64,000 nucleotides of DNA from positions 1 to 64,000 of the forward strand of contig CAZVLE010000098.1 in assembly GCA_964627855.1 (NCBI GenBank), read 5' to 3'. Below the pieces are notes generated by a model. That model was not told where the DNA came from. It made no database searches and worked only from the letters and a program-made list of their open reading frames with translations. A program made the translations under genes and the position numbers. Origin of the DNA: CAZVLE01 sp964627855 (GTDB lineage: Bacteria; Bacillota; Dethiobacteria; DTU022). This document shows, piece after piece, positions 44,582-53,332 of this stretch (the first letter of the stretch is position 1; every line of letters begins with the position of its first letter).

Positions 44582-45433
44582 TTAATTAAACAGTTGTTCT
44601 AGAAACTCATGCACTTTAGCAGAAAACTGTCTAATTAGCTGGTTATAAATTGAGGGGTGAAAATTACCGGTCCACTCATCCATAAATATTTTTTTAAATT
44701 CTATGGCAAACACAGCGAGGTTACGATGATATTGGGCAGTTAGCCTTCTTGCCAGGTAACCGCCTTTAAATATCTCATTTTCAGCAACCGAGATTTTTCG
44801 ATTATCAACTGATATTTGCTGCAGGAGTTCGAGGAAAACCCTGATATCCTGCCCGAAAACAGTTTTGTTAATGGCCTCTGTTCCCAGGTTAATTACCGGT
44901 TTCTCATCTTCATACCAGGTCAATCTTTTTTCCCTCTGGTAACAGTAAGCATGAAGGTCAAAAATATAGGCGCGTTTAAAACGCCTGACCAGATAAGCAG
45001 CAATAATATCCAGCAACTGGTGAAATTCGCGATATTTTTCAAGTGATTGCTCCATTTCCAGAGCTGTAAGAGGCCGTTTCCAAACATTAAGGCCCCAGGC
45101 CATGTCGGGAGTAAGAGGGATTGCCCTCGTTTCAGAGCGGTTCAGGTCGTACTCAAACCTGGAATCAAGGGCTATGACCTGGACGGGGAAATCCCGTATA
45201 AACTGTTCAGTACCCGGATCTTCCTCCCGATAGCGATCTACGGTTCCGACCTTGAGAACCTCCTGCAGCTCTGGGCGGATACGGTTACCGGCATGAATTG
45301 CCAAACCGGCATAAAAAGCCGGTTCCTCAAAACTAAAACCGGCTGAACCAAGAGTGGTTTTGCCATGAAAAGGAAAATCCTCTTTGTCCAGCCTGCTTTT
45401 TATCTCCGGAAGAGAATAAGTTTCTGAGTTAAC
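44582..45433 (-). CDS. N-formylglutamate amidohydrolase-like protein with non-standard start
   Basis: Family features are GLAIHAGNRIRPEL, DSRFEYDLNRSET and FDLHAYCYQR, typical of FGase/zinc amidohydrolases. From TTG 45304 the protein would be 240 residues, but that start lacks a ribosome site and cuts into the conserved N-terminal segment. The open frame continues upstream to a GTT at 45433, seven bases after a perfect AGGAGG, with no ATG, GTG or TTG between. A 283-residue protein from GTT, or a mutated GTG, is my preferred reading. It follows the ATP-grasp gene by 33 bases. Its substrate is probably an N-acyl or peptide bond, not established. Confidence 0.68.
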   Translation of the reverse strand, partial: VNSETYSLPEIKSRLDKEDFPFHGKTTLGSAGFSFEEPAFYAGLAIHAGNRIRPELQEVLKVGTVDRYREEDPGTEQFIRDFPVQVIALDSRFEYDLNRSETRAIPLTPDMAWGLNVWKRPLTALEMEQSLEKYREFHQLLDIIAAYLVRRFKRAYIFDLHAYCYQREKRLTWYEDEKPVINLGTEAINKTVFGQDIRVFLELLQQISVDNRKISVAENEIFKGGYLARRLTAQYHRNLAVFAIEFKKIFMDEWTGNFHPSIYNQLIRQFSAKVHEFLEQLFN

Positions 45434-45466
45434 TTTGACCCCTCCTTTATAGTGGTTCCTTAAAAT

Positions 45467-46843
45467 TTATTCAAGATCTTTCTTCTTGACAACACCCATG
45501 GTCGGCACAATTCCTCCACCTGCGCTAACATTGATGATTGATCTATCCGAAACCCGGGTGATTGTCCCGCCGTACTTACCGGTAAATGCAAAGGGGTTAA
45601 TGTTGACTTTTTTCAGTTTCAACTTGACCCCGCCATCAATTTCCGGAAATATTTCCTGGGGGATGTTGACATATTCCTGCACAACCCAGTCTTCAGATTT
45701 TAGATGTTTATCTATAAGCTGATCCCAGGTTTTTTGATCCGTTTCCCGGCCGAGGAAAACATCTTTACCTCCGTATGAAGAAGCTTTCTTGATTACCAGT
45801 TTATCCCTGTTGTCCGCCGTAAAGCGACAGAGGTCTACGGTATAACCATTATAGGTTACCTTGGAGTCGGAAAGAATTTTCGTCCAGGGAATGGTCTTTT
45901 TTATGACTTCCAACTCTTCACGGTCATAGATGGATTGAAAACGTTCATCTGTTAAAAGATCAAGGATCTTTTTGTTGCCGACGATAAAAGAGCGATAGGG
46001 ATTACACATGCAGGCCAGTTTATTTTTAACTCCCTTAATGTAGTCTCCCACTTCATCAATTTTATCAACCAGCTCCCTGGTTATAACCCGTCGATAAATA
46101 AGGTGAACAGGCTCACTTTCAGCAAACATGTGATCACCATCAATGACAAACTTTTGGGGGCTGGTGATCAGCGCCTTAAGACCCTTGCTCTCAAAAAACT
46201 CCTTGATCAAAACGAATTCATCCGCGGTAACCAACCCTTCCCAATCCACAATAGCTATGGTGGGCTTCTCGGGAAAGTGAGGATGTTCCAACCTGAATTC
46301 CCTGTAACAACTGCGAATAGCCTGGAAAAATCTCTCCTGGCGGCTAATATACTCAAACTTCCAATGGTCGATGAAGTTATAACTGTTTAGAATAGTTCTG
46401 AACCCTTCTTCCAGGACGTCAGAATAGGCTATGCCGGCAGGAGAATCACAGTTAAACTCCAGAAATTTTATTTCATAATCATTCATAAAAGCATCGAGCC
46501 GCGAAATAACCAGAGCAAAACTGTAGTCGGGCTCGATCTGAAATAGTTCATGCTCATGATCGCTGAATTTCATGATCCTCTTGACTTCATCATTTTGCAG
46601 GTAAAGCTGAATAAACTTGTTTAGAGCACTGCTGATTTTCTCAACGGTGTGTTGAAGCTGCCGCCCCTGTTTCGGAGAAATAAAGTTAGGCTTAAGCAGG
46701 GTCGGCATTGGCTCACCATTAAAAGTGCAGCGCCTCTGCAAGAGAAATTTGCGTAAGCTTTCATATTGGGCCGGAGCTTTACTGTCATCGCTTGAGAGTT
46801 CGATTAGCATAGACATATTTACATTAGCCATCTGATCTATCAT
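45467..46843 (-). CDS. ATP-grasp ligase-like protein
   Basis: This 458-residue protein has the features of the glutathionylspermidine-synthase/ATP-grasp group. FLEFNCDSPAGIAYSDVLEE lies near 135, LVIKKASSYGGKDVFLG near 368, WVVQEYVNIPQE, and a C-terminal FTGKYGGTITRVS then INVSAGGGIVP. Such enzymes join a carboxylate to an amine using ATP. The partner FGase-like hydrolase downstream suggests linked synthesis and cleavage of an amide. ATG 46843 lies nine bases after GGGGAG. The gene overlaps the upstream membrane protein gene by 20 bases. The substrate is unknown. Confidence 0.72.
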   Translation of the reverse strand: MIDQMANVNMSMLIELSSDDSKAPAQYESLRKFLLQRRCTFNGEPMPTLLKPNFISPKQGRQLQHTVEKISSALNKFIQLYLQNDEVKRIMKFSDHEHELFQIEPDYSFALVISRLDAFMNDYEIKFLEFNCDSPAGIAYSDVLEEGFRTILNSYNFIDHWKFEYISRQERFFQAIRSCYREFRLEHPHFPEKPTIAIVDWEGLVTADEFVLIKEFFESKGLKALITSPQKFVIDGDHMFAESEPVHLIYRRVITRELVDKIDEVGDYIKGVKNKLACMCNPYRSFIVGNKKILDLLTDERFQSIYDREELEVIKKTIPWTKILSDSKVTYNGYTVDLCRFTADNRDKLVIKKASSYGGKDVFLGRETDQKTWDQLIDKHLKSEDWVVQEYVNIPQEIFPEIDGGVKLKLKKVNINPFAFTGKYGGTITRVSDRSIINVSAGGGIVPTMGVVKKKDLE

Positions 46844-47294
46844 TATCTTCAGCTCCCCGCATAAGGTTTTCAGCACCATGCCAGGCAAAAACGCCTGATG
46901 GAAACAAACCCTGCCTAAAAAGCATGCGCATTGCCATAACTGCCCCTGTCAAGCCAATCAGGAAGTATAAAACATGTAAAAAATCTATAAGACCCATCAT
47001 TATACACTGCACCCCAATCCAGATCATCAAAGCCCAGGAAAATACTGAGCTGATATAAGCCTGGTATGGTAATCTTTTATATGCAGTTATGGCACTGAAG
47101 GTATGACCAAGACCTATAACTAGAAAGAGAATCAGTGATGGAACAAAGTAACTGCTAAAGGGCGATCCTTCCAAATGCGCAGCAGGTATTCCCAGGGGCT
47201 CATGAGGATCCAGCATCCCGGCCAGACCACCGAATAAAGCACCGATGCCGACAAAAACATGCATGATTATAAAAAAACGGTAGTATTTATTCAT
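46824..47294 (-). CDS. Small multi-helix membrane protein
   Basis: This 156-residue protein has four predicted membrane helices. It contains FGGLAGMLDPHEPLGIP after the first helix and ends in a hydrophilic tail overlapping the ATP-grasp start. No catalytic motif was recognised. Its position as first gene of the cassette suggests a role in membrane placement or transport of the product, which is inference. The ribosome site before ATG 47294 is not evident. Confidence 0.65.
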   Translation of the reverse strand: MNKYYRFFIIMHVFVGIGALFGGLAGMLDPHEPLGIPAAHLEGSPFSSYFVPSLILFLVIGLGHTFSAITAYKRLPYQAYISSVFSWALMIWIGVQCIMMGLIDFLHVLYFLIGLTGAVMAMRMLFRQGLFPSGVFAWHGAENLMRGAEDNDRSDG

Positions 47295-47404
47295 GAAATG
47301 ATTATACAGTAAAAACTGGTGTGATAATACTTCTTCTTGACATCATATCATTAATTTCCAAGCTGTGGTAGAATGGTCCTAATTGTTTTTGAGAGGAAAA
47401 CCTA

Positions 47405-47995
47405 ATGTTAAAAATGTTTACAATTTTTTTATTTACAATTTTAGGATGGAAACTTCAGGGGCAGATGCCCGCCGATATAAAAAAATGTATTATCGTTGCT
47501 GCGCCTCATACCAGCAATTACGATTTCCTTTTAGCGGTAGCCAGCTTCTACAAGATGAGTCTTCCTGTTAAGTACCTGATTAAGAAAGAATGGTTAAACT
47601 TTTTCCTCTTTAAAGGAATGTTTAAAGCCTCAGGAGCCCTTGGAGTTGACAGATCAAAAAGCAATACAATGGTTGACGCATTGGCTGACCTGATCGATTC
47701 ATCAAACGAGAATATTACCTTAATGATTTCACCTGAAGGCACCAGGAAACTAGTTAGTAAATGGAAAACAGGTTTCTACTATACCGCGTTAAAAGCCAGG
47801 GTGCCCATCGTCTTGAGCAGCCTGGATTATGCCAAAAAAGTTGCCGCTATCGGGCCGAGTTTCATGCCCAGCGGCTGCTTTAGAAGAGATATGCAGATTA
47901 TAAAAAACTACTATCAAGACATCACCCCAAAATACCCGGAAAACTTCAGCCTGAATATCTATCTGCCTGATAAAAATGCACTTTGTGCCAGTTGA
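47405..47995 (+). CDS. PlsC-type acyltransferase
   Basis: This 196-residue enzyme is related to 1-acylglycerol-3-phosphate acyltransferases. Catalytic block I reads APHTSNYDF near 36 (HxxxxD spacing HTSNYD), and block III is SPEGTRK near 116. Lengths near 200 occur in short PlsC homologues. The acceptor lipid is uncertain. ATG 47405 follows GAGAGG. It is divergent from the membrane protein gene at 47294, leaving 110 bases for both promoters, and convergent with ftcD (gap 27 bases). Confidence 0.8.
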   Translation: MLKMFTIFLFTILGWKLQGQMPADIKKCIIVAAPHTSNYDFLLAVASFYKMSLPVKYLIKKEWLNFFLFKGMFKASGALGVDRSKSNTMVDALADLIDSSNENITLMISPEGTRKLVSKWKTGFYYTALKARVPIVLSSLDYAKKVAAIGPSFMPSGCFRRDMQIIKNYYQDITPKYPENFSLNIYLPDKNALCAS

Positions 47996-48022
47996 CGGTC
48001 GGCTGCTTCTGGTCATATGGTA

Positions 48023-48913
48023 CTATTCCAGAAGACTGGTTTCAATAACCTGATTTACAGAAAAATCATGTATTTGTAAATAAAACCTGACAACCTCTTC
48101 CAGTGCACATAAAGGTAGCGGGCCGACAAATTCGGCGGCAGCAATAGAAACACCATATCTCGCCGCTTCAAAACGAATTGTTTCCATCACCCTGTGGATG
48201 GGAGTTTTGATATAATTGGTCAGGTTCATAGATACCTGAACCATATTTTTGTCACTCAGGGTTACCGCAATAGCCCTGACAAAGCGGTAACCACCACCGA
48301 GGTGGCGGATTTCCCTGGCAATCTTCTCGGCAATTGAGATGTCGGTTGTATCAAGATTTACGTTAAAAGCGACCAGCGGAAACCTCACTCCCACAGCAGT
48401 CGCCCCCGTTCGGGAGTTAAATTCAGCCGGACCTGCATCAGGAACCCAGGCAGGTTGCCTTAATTTTTCTACCAGTGCTTCATACTGACCTTTTCTGATA
48501 GTAGCAAGATTTTTTCTGTCAGGAACTTTTGCAGCATCCTCATAGTAATATACAGGCACTCCCTTTTCACCAAGGTAACCACCAAAGCTCCTGGCAATAC
48601 CTACAGCTTCATCAGCAGTGACATTGCGAACCGGAATAAAAGGGACAACGTCAAGCGCACCCATACGCGGGTGATCACCGCTGTGAGTTCTCATATCGAT
48701 GTTCTCAAGACACAGGTCAGCAAGTGCCTTTGATGCGGTAAGCACTTTTTCGGGCTCACCCAGATAGCTGAAAACAGAACGGTGGTGGTCACGATCAGAT
48801 GAGACTTCGAGCAACTTGACACCACCTGTATCGCTGACTGCAGTGGCTATTATCTCGATCAGCTTTTCATCTTTTCCCTCACTAATATTGGGTACACACA
48901 TCAATATTTTCAA
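48023..48913 (-). CDS. ftcD: Glutamate formimidoyltransferase
   Basis: This 296-residue enzyme transfers the formimino group from formiminoglutamate to tetrahydrofolate (histidine or purine degradation). Diagnostic segments are MCVPNISEGKD at the start, THSGDHPRMGALDVVPFIP near 79 and VGVRFPLVAFNVNL near 178. The length fits the single-domain bacterial form without a fused cyclodeaminase. No other histidine-degradation gene is in the window. TTG 48913 follows GGGGGTG. Confidence 0.85.
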   Translation of the reverse strand: MKILMCVPNISEGKDEKLIEIIATAVSDTGGVKLLEVSSDRDHHRSVFSYLGEPEKVLTASKALADLCLENIDMRTHSGDHPRMGALDVVPFIPVRNVTADEAVGIARSFGGYLGEKGVPVYYYEDAAKVPDRKNLATIRKGQYEALVEKLRQPAWVPDAGPAEFNSRTGATAVGVRFPLVAFNVNLDTTDISIAEKIAREIRHLGGGYRFVRAIAVTLSDKNMVQVSMNLTNYIKTPIHRVMETIRFEAARYGVSIAAAEFVGPLPLCALEEVVRFYLQIHDFSVNQVIETSLLE

Positions 48914-49087
48914 AGGTGATCACCCCCTGTAAAGCTATTGGTTATCGAGGCTACCGCTCAAAAAAGAAACACCACTCTCAATTTCTCGATAAGATCATAT
49001 CAAGCCGGAAGCTTTAGTGTCAATGGCGATAGATCAATATTGCTCAAGCCTATCTTAGTAAGCCGGTACTGAAATGATGTTTAGGCC

Positions 49088-49103
49088 ACGGCTATATAGC
49101 CGT
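49088..49103. repeat. 16-bp perfect palindrome upstream of asnS
   Basis: ACGGCTATATAGCCGT is self-complementary and is followed by a T-rich CTTTCTT. It lies just before the asnS promoter and could be a weak terminator for upstream readthrough or an operator. The rest of 48914-49087 shows no T-box or gene. Confidence 0.45.
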
Positions 49104-49108
49104 CTTTC

Positions 49109-49136
49109 TTGCAGTTTACCCCCTTTCAGGTATACT
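49109..49136 (+). promoter_or_regulatory. Probable promoter of asnS
   Basis: TTGCAG (49109-49114) and TATACT (49131-49136) are 16 bases apart. A GGGAGG ribosome site follows at 49147, so the leader would be short, without room for a T-box riboswitch. Confidence 0.55.
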
Positions 49137-49159
49137 GGTATTTAGCGGGAGGGATTGGT

Positions 49160-50554
49160 ATGGAAAAAATCACAGTTAGTAAACTGGTCCGTAACATGGC
49201 AGACTATGAAGGTAAGATAGTGTCTTTGGAGGGCTGGGTCAGAAGTAACCGCAACCAGAAATCCTTCGGCTTTATATCCTTAAACGATGGAACCCATTTC
49301 AACTCAGCACAGATAGTCTATGAAAAAGAGTTACTCAATAATTTTGATCAGATCGCCAAGCTTGGTGTCGGATCAGCGGTAAGTCTTGGCGGTAAAATGG
49401 TTCTTACCCCTGAAGCAAAACAACCTTTCGAAATTAAAGCGCAATTCATAAATATAGAAGGAGCAGCTGAACCTGACTACCCGATTCAACCTAAACGGCA
49501 CAGCCGTGAATTTTTAAGAGAAGTCGCCCACCTACGACCCAGAACCAATCTCTTTTCAGCAGTGTTTAGAGTTCGTTCAGCCCTTGCTCATGCTGTTCAT
49601 CTATTCTTCAGGCAAAAAGAATTTCTTTACCTGCACACACCGATCATCACCGCGAATGATGCAGAAGGAGCCGGAGAACTTTTCAGGGTTACCACCCTCG
49701 ACCCTGATAACCCTTCCCTGACTGCAGATGGATCTACGGACTATTCTGCCGACTTTTTTGGGAAAAAAACTAACCTTACCGTCAGCGGCCAGCTGGAAGC
49801 CGAGGCTTATGCCCTGGCTTTTAAAAATGTCTATACTTTCGGGCCGACCTTTAGGGCGGAAAACTCCAACACAGCCCGTCATGCGGCAGAATTTTGGATG
49901 ATTGAGCCAGAAATTGCTTTTGCCGATCTCGTTGATAACATGAACCTGGCAGAAGAAATGATGAAAGCCCTGATCAACTTTCTCCTTGAAGAAGCCCCCG
50001 ATGAAATGGCTTTATTTAACAATTTTGTTGAAAAAGGTCTTTTAGAAAAATTGCAGGCAATAGCATCTGCAAAGTTTGCCCGGATCAGTTACAGCGAAGC
50101 AATCAACATTTTACTTAAGGCAAATGAAAATTTTAGTTTCCCTGTCGAGTGGGGTAAAGATCTGCAAACTGAGCATGAAAGATATCTGACCGAAAGGGTC
50201 TTCAAAAAACCACTATTCGTAACCGATTACCCGGCAGATATCAAGGCTTTTTACATGCGTCTTAATGATGACCGTAAAACTGTTGCCGCCATGGACTTGC
50301 TAGTTCCTGGCGTAGGTGAAATTATCGGAGGCAGCCAGAGAGAGGAACGAATAGACCTGCTCAAGCAGAGAATGGCTGCTATGAATATCAGTCAAAAAGA
50401 CCTTCAGTGGTACCTGGACCTGAGGAAGTATGGAGGAGTTAGACATTCCGGTTTTGGGCTTGGGTTTGAAAGGGCGATCATGTACTTTACCGGCATCAGC
50501 AACATCAGGGATGTAATTCCCTTTCCAAGAACTGTTCATTCCTGTGATTTTTAA
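49160..50554 (+). CDS. asnS: Asparaginyl-tRNA synthetase
   Basis: This 464-residue class IIb synthetase charges tRNA-Asn. An N-terminal OB-fold is seen (LEGWVRSNRNQKSFGFISL, residues 20-40). Class II motifs 1-3 follow: motif 2 has TFGPTFRAENSNTARHAAEF, and motif 3 is GFGLGFERAIMY near the C-terminus. The length is the family norm. The start is ATG 49160, seven bases after GGGAGG; the in-frame start at 49109 lacks a ribosome site. It is followed by an MFS gene. Confidence 0.95.
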   Translation: MEKITVSKLVRNMADYEGKIVSLEGWVRSNRNQKSFGFISLNDGTHFNSAQIVYEKELLNNFDQIAKLGVGSAVSLGGKMVLTPEAKQPFEIKAQFINIEGAAEPDYPIQPKRHSREFLREVAHLRPRTNLFSAVFRVRSALAHAVHLFFRQKEFLYLHTPIITANDAEGAGELFRVTTLDPDNPSLTADGSTDYSADFFGKKTNLTVSGQLEAEAYALAFKNVYTFGPTFRAENSNTARHAAEFWMIEPEIAFADLVDNMNLAEEMMKALINFLLEEAPDEMALFNNFVEKGLLEKLQAIASAKFARISYSEAINILLKANENFSFPVEWGKDLQTEHERYLTERVFKKPLFVTDYPADIKAFYMRLNDDRKTVAAMDLLVPGVGEIIGGSQREERIDLLKQRMAAMNISQKDLQWYLDLRKYGGVRHSGFGLGFERAIMYFTGISNIRDVIPFPRTVHSCDF

Positions 50555-50599
50555 TTGATCTAAGTACCCTTTATGATTCGCTGGAAAACAAAGAGGACA

Positions 50600-51976
50600 A
50601 TGACGCAAATAAAACCAACTTCACTACCGCTGGCCGGTCAATTATTATTCGCTTCAGGAAGCGCCGGATTTACTATGCTCGAGCGCTTGATTTTGCTTTA
50701 TATGCCCTTCTACTACCTTCCCCCGGCAGAACTAAATCTGGAGAATCTTATCCCAGAGGACACTTACTTCGGCATCGTCACTGCCCTGGGAGCTGCCCTA
50801 TTGATTGGCCGTTTATTTGACGGCTTTGCCGATCCGATTATTGCCTCTCTGAGCGATAATAACAGTTCAACTCTTGGTCGCCGCAAATTCTTTTTATTGC
50901 TGGGGGGATTACCACTGGCCGCTTTTACGCTGTTAGTTTTTTTCCCGCCCTCTGTTTCCGGGCTATCAAATCTGAACAGCTTATGGCTCGGTCTCTGCAT
51001 GGCTCTTTTTTACCTCTTCTTCACAGCTTATGTCAATCCTTATCTGGCCCTGCTACCTGAACTTGGACACAGCAATGCTTTACGGATTAACCTTTCAACC
51101 CTGATCGCCTTTTTCGGATTATTGGGAATGGTTTTGGTAGCCATCTTGCTTCCGATAATCATCAGTGACATTCAAGCCTCGGGAGTTGAAACAAGAACAG
51201 CTTACAGGCAAGTGATCATGATATTTGCCGCTATTTCGGCAGTTCTCCTCTACACTGCGACTCTCGGTTTCAATGAGAAGGTGCATTGTCATCCTGCTAA
51301 AGCACCAAAAATAAGCGCCTGGCAATCTCTGCGCCAGACTTACAAAATAAAGGCCTTTCGCATTTTCCTCTGCGGAGAACTGTTCCTCCAGTTTGCCATG
51401 AACCTGGTCACGCTCGGCCTGATTTATTATGCGGTGGTTATTTTTCAGCGGGAAGAACGTTTCATGACTGTCCTGGCTGCTTTGACTATTGGCGGGGCTT
51501 TGCTTTTTTTCCCCCTGGTTAACCTGATTGCCAAGAAAGTGGGGAAAAAGAAAGTGATCACCACCGGTGTGCTCAGCCTAATGCTAAGCGGGTTGACTAT
51601 CTTTATCTTCTCTTTTAACATGACCGGCATCTATTTTTATTTAAGCATAGCTATGTTTATATTGGCCGGTTTTCCCCTGGCGGTTCTCACTATCCTGATA
51701 AATCCAACCATTGCCGATCTGGCCAGGGCCGATAATAAAAAAACCGGCCAGCGTCGTGAAGCAATGTTTTTCGGGGCCCGGGCCATACCACTTAAGCTGA
51801 CGATAGCTCTTGCCGGAGTTGTTTTCGCTTACCTGCTTTCAGCTTTCGGCAAAGATATTGCCCAGTCACTGGGCGTACAGTTGAGTGCCCTCGTTGTCGC
51901 GATTGCCGCTGCCTGCAGTTTTGTTTTCTTCAACCTATACCCTGAGGAAGAGGTCCTGAAAGAACTGGGTGAGTAA
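50600..51976 (+). CDS. MFS transporter, GPH/sugar-cation symporter-like
   Basis: This transporter of about 458 residues has 12 predicted helices. The loop GRLFDGFADPIIASLSDNNSST and GRRKFFLLLGGLPLAAF match the GPH/MFS_2 signature (melibiose carrier relatives). The substrate is unknown. ATG 50600 has AGAGG only three bases away; ATG 50573 is the alternative start, nine residues longer. It lies 45 bases after asnS and may read through from it. It is convergent with the DUF815 gene. Confidence 0.78.
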   Translation: MTQIKPTSLPLAGQLLFASGSAGFTMLERLILLYMPFYYLPPAELNLENLIPEDTYFGIVTALGAALLIGRLFDGFADPIIASLSDNNSSTLGRRKFFLLLGGLPLAAFTLLVFFPPSVSGLSNLNSLWLGLCMALFYLFFTAYVNPYLALLPELGHSNALRINLSTLIAFFGLLGMVLVAILLPIIISDIQASGVETRTAYRQVIMIFAAISAVLLYTATLGFNEKVHCHPAKAPKISAWQSLRQTYKIKAFRIFLCGELFLQFAMNLVTLGLIYYAVVIFQREERFMTVLAALTIGGALLFFPLVNLIAKKVGKKKVITTGVLSLMLSGLTIFIFSFNMTGIYFYLSIAMFILAGFPLAVLTILINPTIADLARADNKKTGQRREAMFFGARAIPLKLTIALAGVVFAYLLSAFGKDIAQSLGVQLSALVVAIAAACSFVFFNLYPEEEVLKELGE

Positions 51977-52012
51977 ACCGGGGGAAAAGCATGAGCCTGG
52001 CAGGTAAATTTG

Positions 52013-53329
52013 CTAACCCAGCCTGCCTTTCAAATCGTCGATAAATTGTCTCGCAGTTCGGCCGGAACGGGCATTGTGCCACAACACCCACCTGGTGGCC
52101 AGCTCATGCAGTTCAGAACGATCAATTTTGATACCACTCTTAGCAGCCATATCCTCGACAATATTTAGAAATTCCAATTTGCCTGGCGCAGGATAGACCA
52201 GTTTTATACCAAAGCGATCGGCCAGAGAAAGTTTTTCCTGGTAAGTATCCTGCACACCTACTTCATCTGTTACTCTATCTCCAAAAAACTCTCTGACCAG
52301 ATTCCTGCGGTTCGAGGTAGCATACACCAGAACGTTCTCGGGTGGTTTGGCAACACTACCTTCGAGTAGAGCTTTCAGTTCTTTATACTCCGTCTCATCT
52401 TCCTCAAAAGACAAATCGTCTATAAAAATGATAAACCGCTGGGGTCGGCCATCAATAGCTGCGATAACAGAATGAAGGCTAAGTAAATCATGCTTCGAAA
52501 TTTCAAGCAATCTTAATCCCTGTCGGCCAAATAGATGAACCAGGCTCTTGATAGTTGAAGATTTTCCTGTACCGCGATCCCCATAGAGCAGTACATTGTT
52601 TGCCTTGCGCCCTTCCACGAACTGTCTGGTATTGCGGGTGACCTCTTTTTTCTGATCTTCATAGCCAACTAGATCTTTTATTCTGATCGGATCCGGCTTA
52701 GCCACCCCGCAGAGTCCCGATCTTTCTCCCATGGCATTCCAGCGAAAAGCCCAAAAGCGACCGAATATCCCGCTTCCGGTTTTATGAAGAAAAGCGTGGA
52801 GCTTTTCAGTCTCCTCGGACCAGTCAGAAGCACTGGCCAGACAATGCTTGATTGCAGCCTGCTCGCAGCTATAATATCCCATATGAGAGTTTTCACTAGA
52901 AACATTTGCTTTTAAATGTTCAAAACCGGGGAAATATTCATCGAGGTGATACAACTTCCGTATATGTCGAAGGAGTAACAGCAAATCAAAATCATAGACA
53001 ACCTTCAATAGCCGGAGATCATGCTTTAAAGCTTCAAGAAGTAAACTGTCAAGGTTGGCATATATTTCACCCTCTGCAGCAAGGCTGAAAGCATTTTCTG
53101 ATTCAGTGATAGAGTCCAGGAGGTGGTTTCTGAACAGATCGATGTCAGATAGATTATTGCTCGTCGGCCGGGCAAGCAGCTTAGCCAGCATGTCAAAGCA
53201 TGTTTCAACAGCAGATTTTCTTTTTTCAGCAACCTGCCCGAGCAGTTCCTTAAAATCCAGGAGAATGGGATCTCTAAAAATATCCCTGTAAAGGGTCAGA
53301 CATTGGATGGCCTTTAAAACATTTTGCAC
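52013..53329 (-). CDS. DUF815 AAA+ ATPase
   Basis: This 438-residue protein has a helical N-terminal half and a DUF815-type AAA domain. Walker A is LLYGDRGTGKSS near 253, Walker B FIIFIDDLSFEE near 302. A sensor segment, VYATSNRRNLVREFF, and a C-terminal lid with SGRTARQF follow. DUF815 ATPases are widespread but uncharacterised. GTG 53329 starts just after the stop of the zinc-ribbon gene, so the two are probably coupled. The ribosome site is weak. Confidence 0.82.
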   Translation of the reverse strand: MQNVLKAIQCLTLYRDIFRDPILLDFKELLGQVAEKRKSAVETCFDMLAKLLARPTSNNLSDIDLFRNHLLDSITESENAFSLAAEGEIYANLDSLLLEALKHDLRLLKVVYDFDLLLLLRHIRKLYHLDEYFPGFEHLKANVSSENSHMGYYSCEQAAIKHCLASASDWSEETEKLHAFLHKTGSGIFGRFWAFRWNAMGERSGLCGVAKPDPIRIKDLVGYEDQKKEVTRNTRQFVEGRKANNVLLYGDRGTGKSSTIKSLVHLFGRQGLRLLEISKHDLLSLHSVIAAIDGRPQRFIIFIDDLSFEEDETEYKELKALLEGSVAKPPENVLVYATSNRRNLVREFFGDRVTDEVGVQDTYQEKLSLADRFGIKLVYPAPGKLEFLNIVEDMAAKSGIKIDRSELHELATRWVLWHNARSGRTARQFIDDLKGRLG

Positions 53330-53332
53330 AGT

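Noticed and set aside
48914..49159. T-box riboswitch upstream of asnS
   Set aside because: I could not find a T-box sequence or specifier stem, and the promoter lies too close to the gene.
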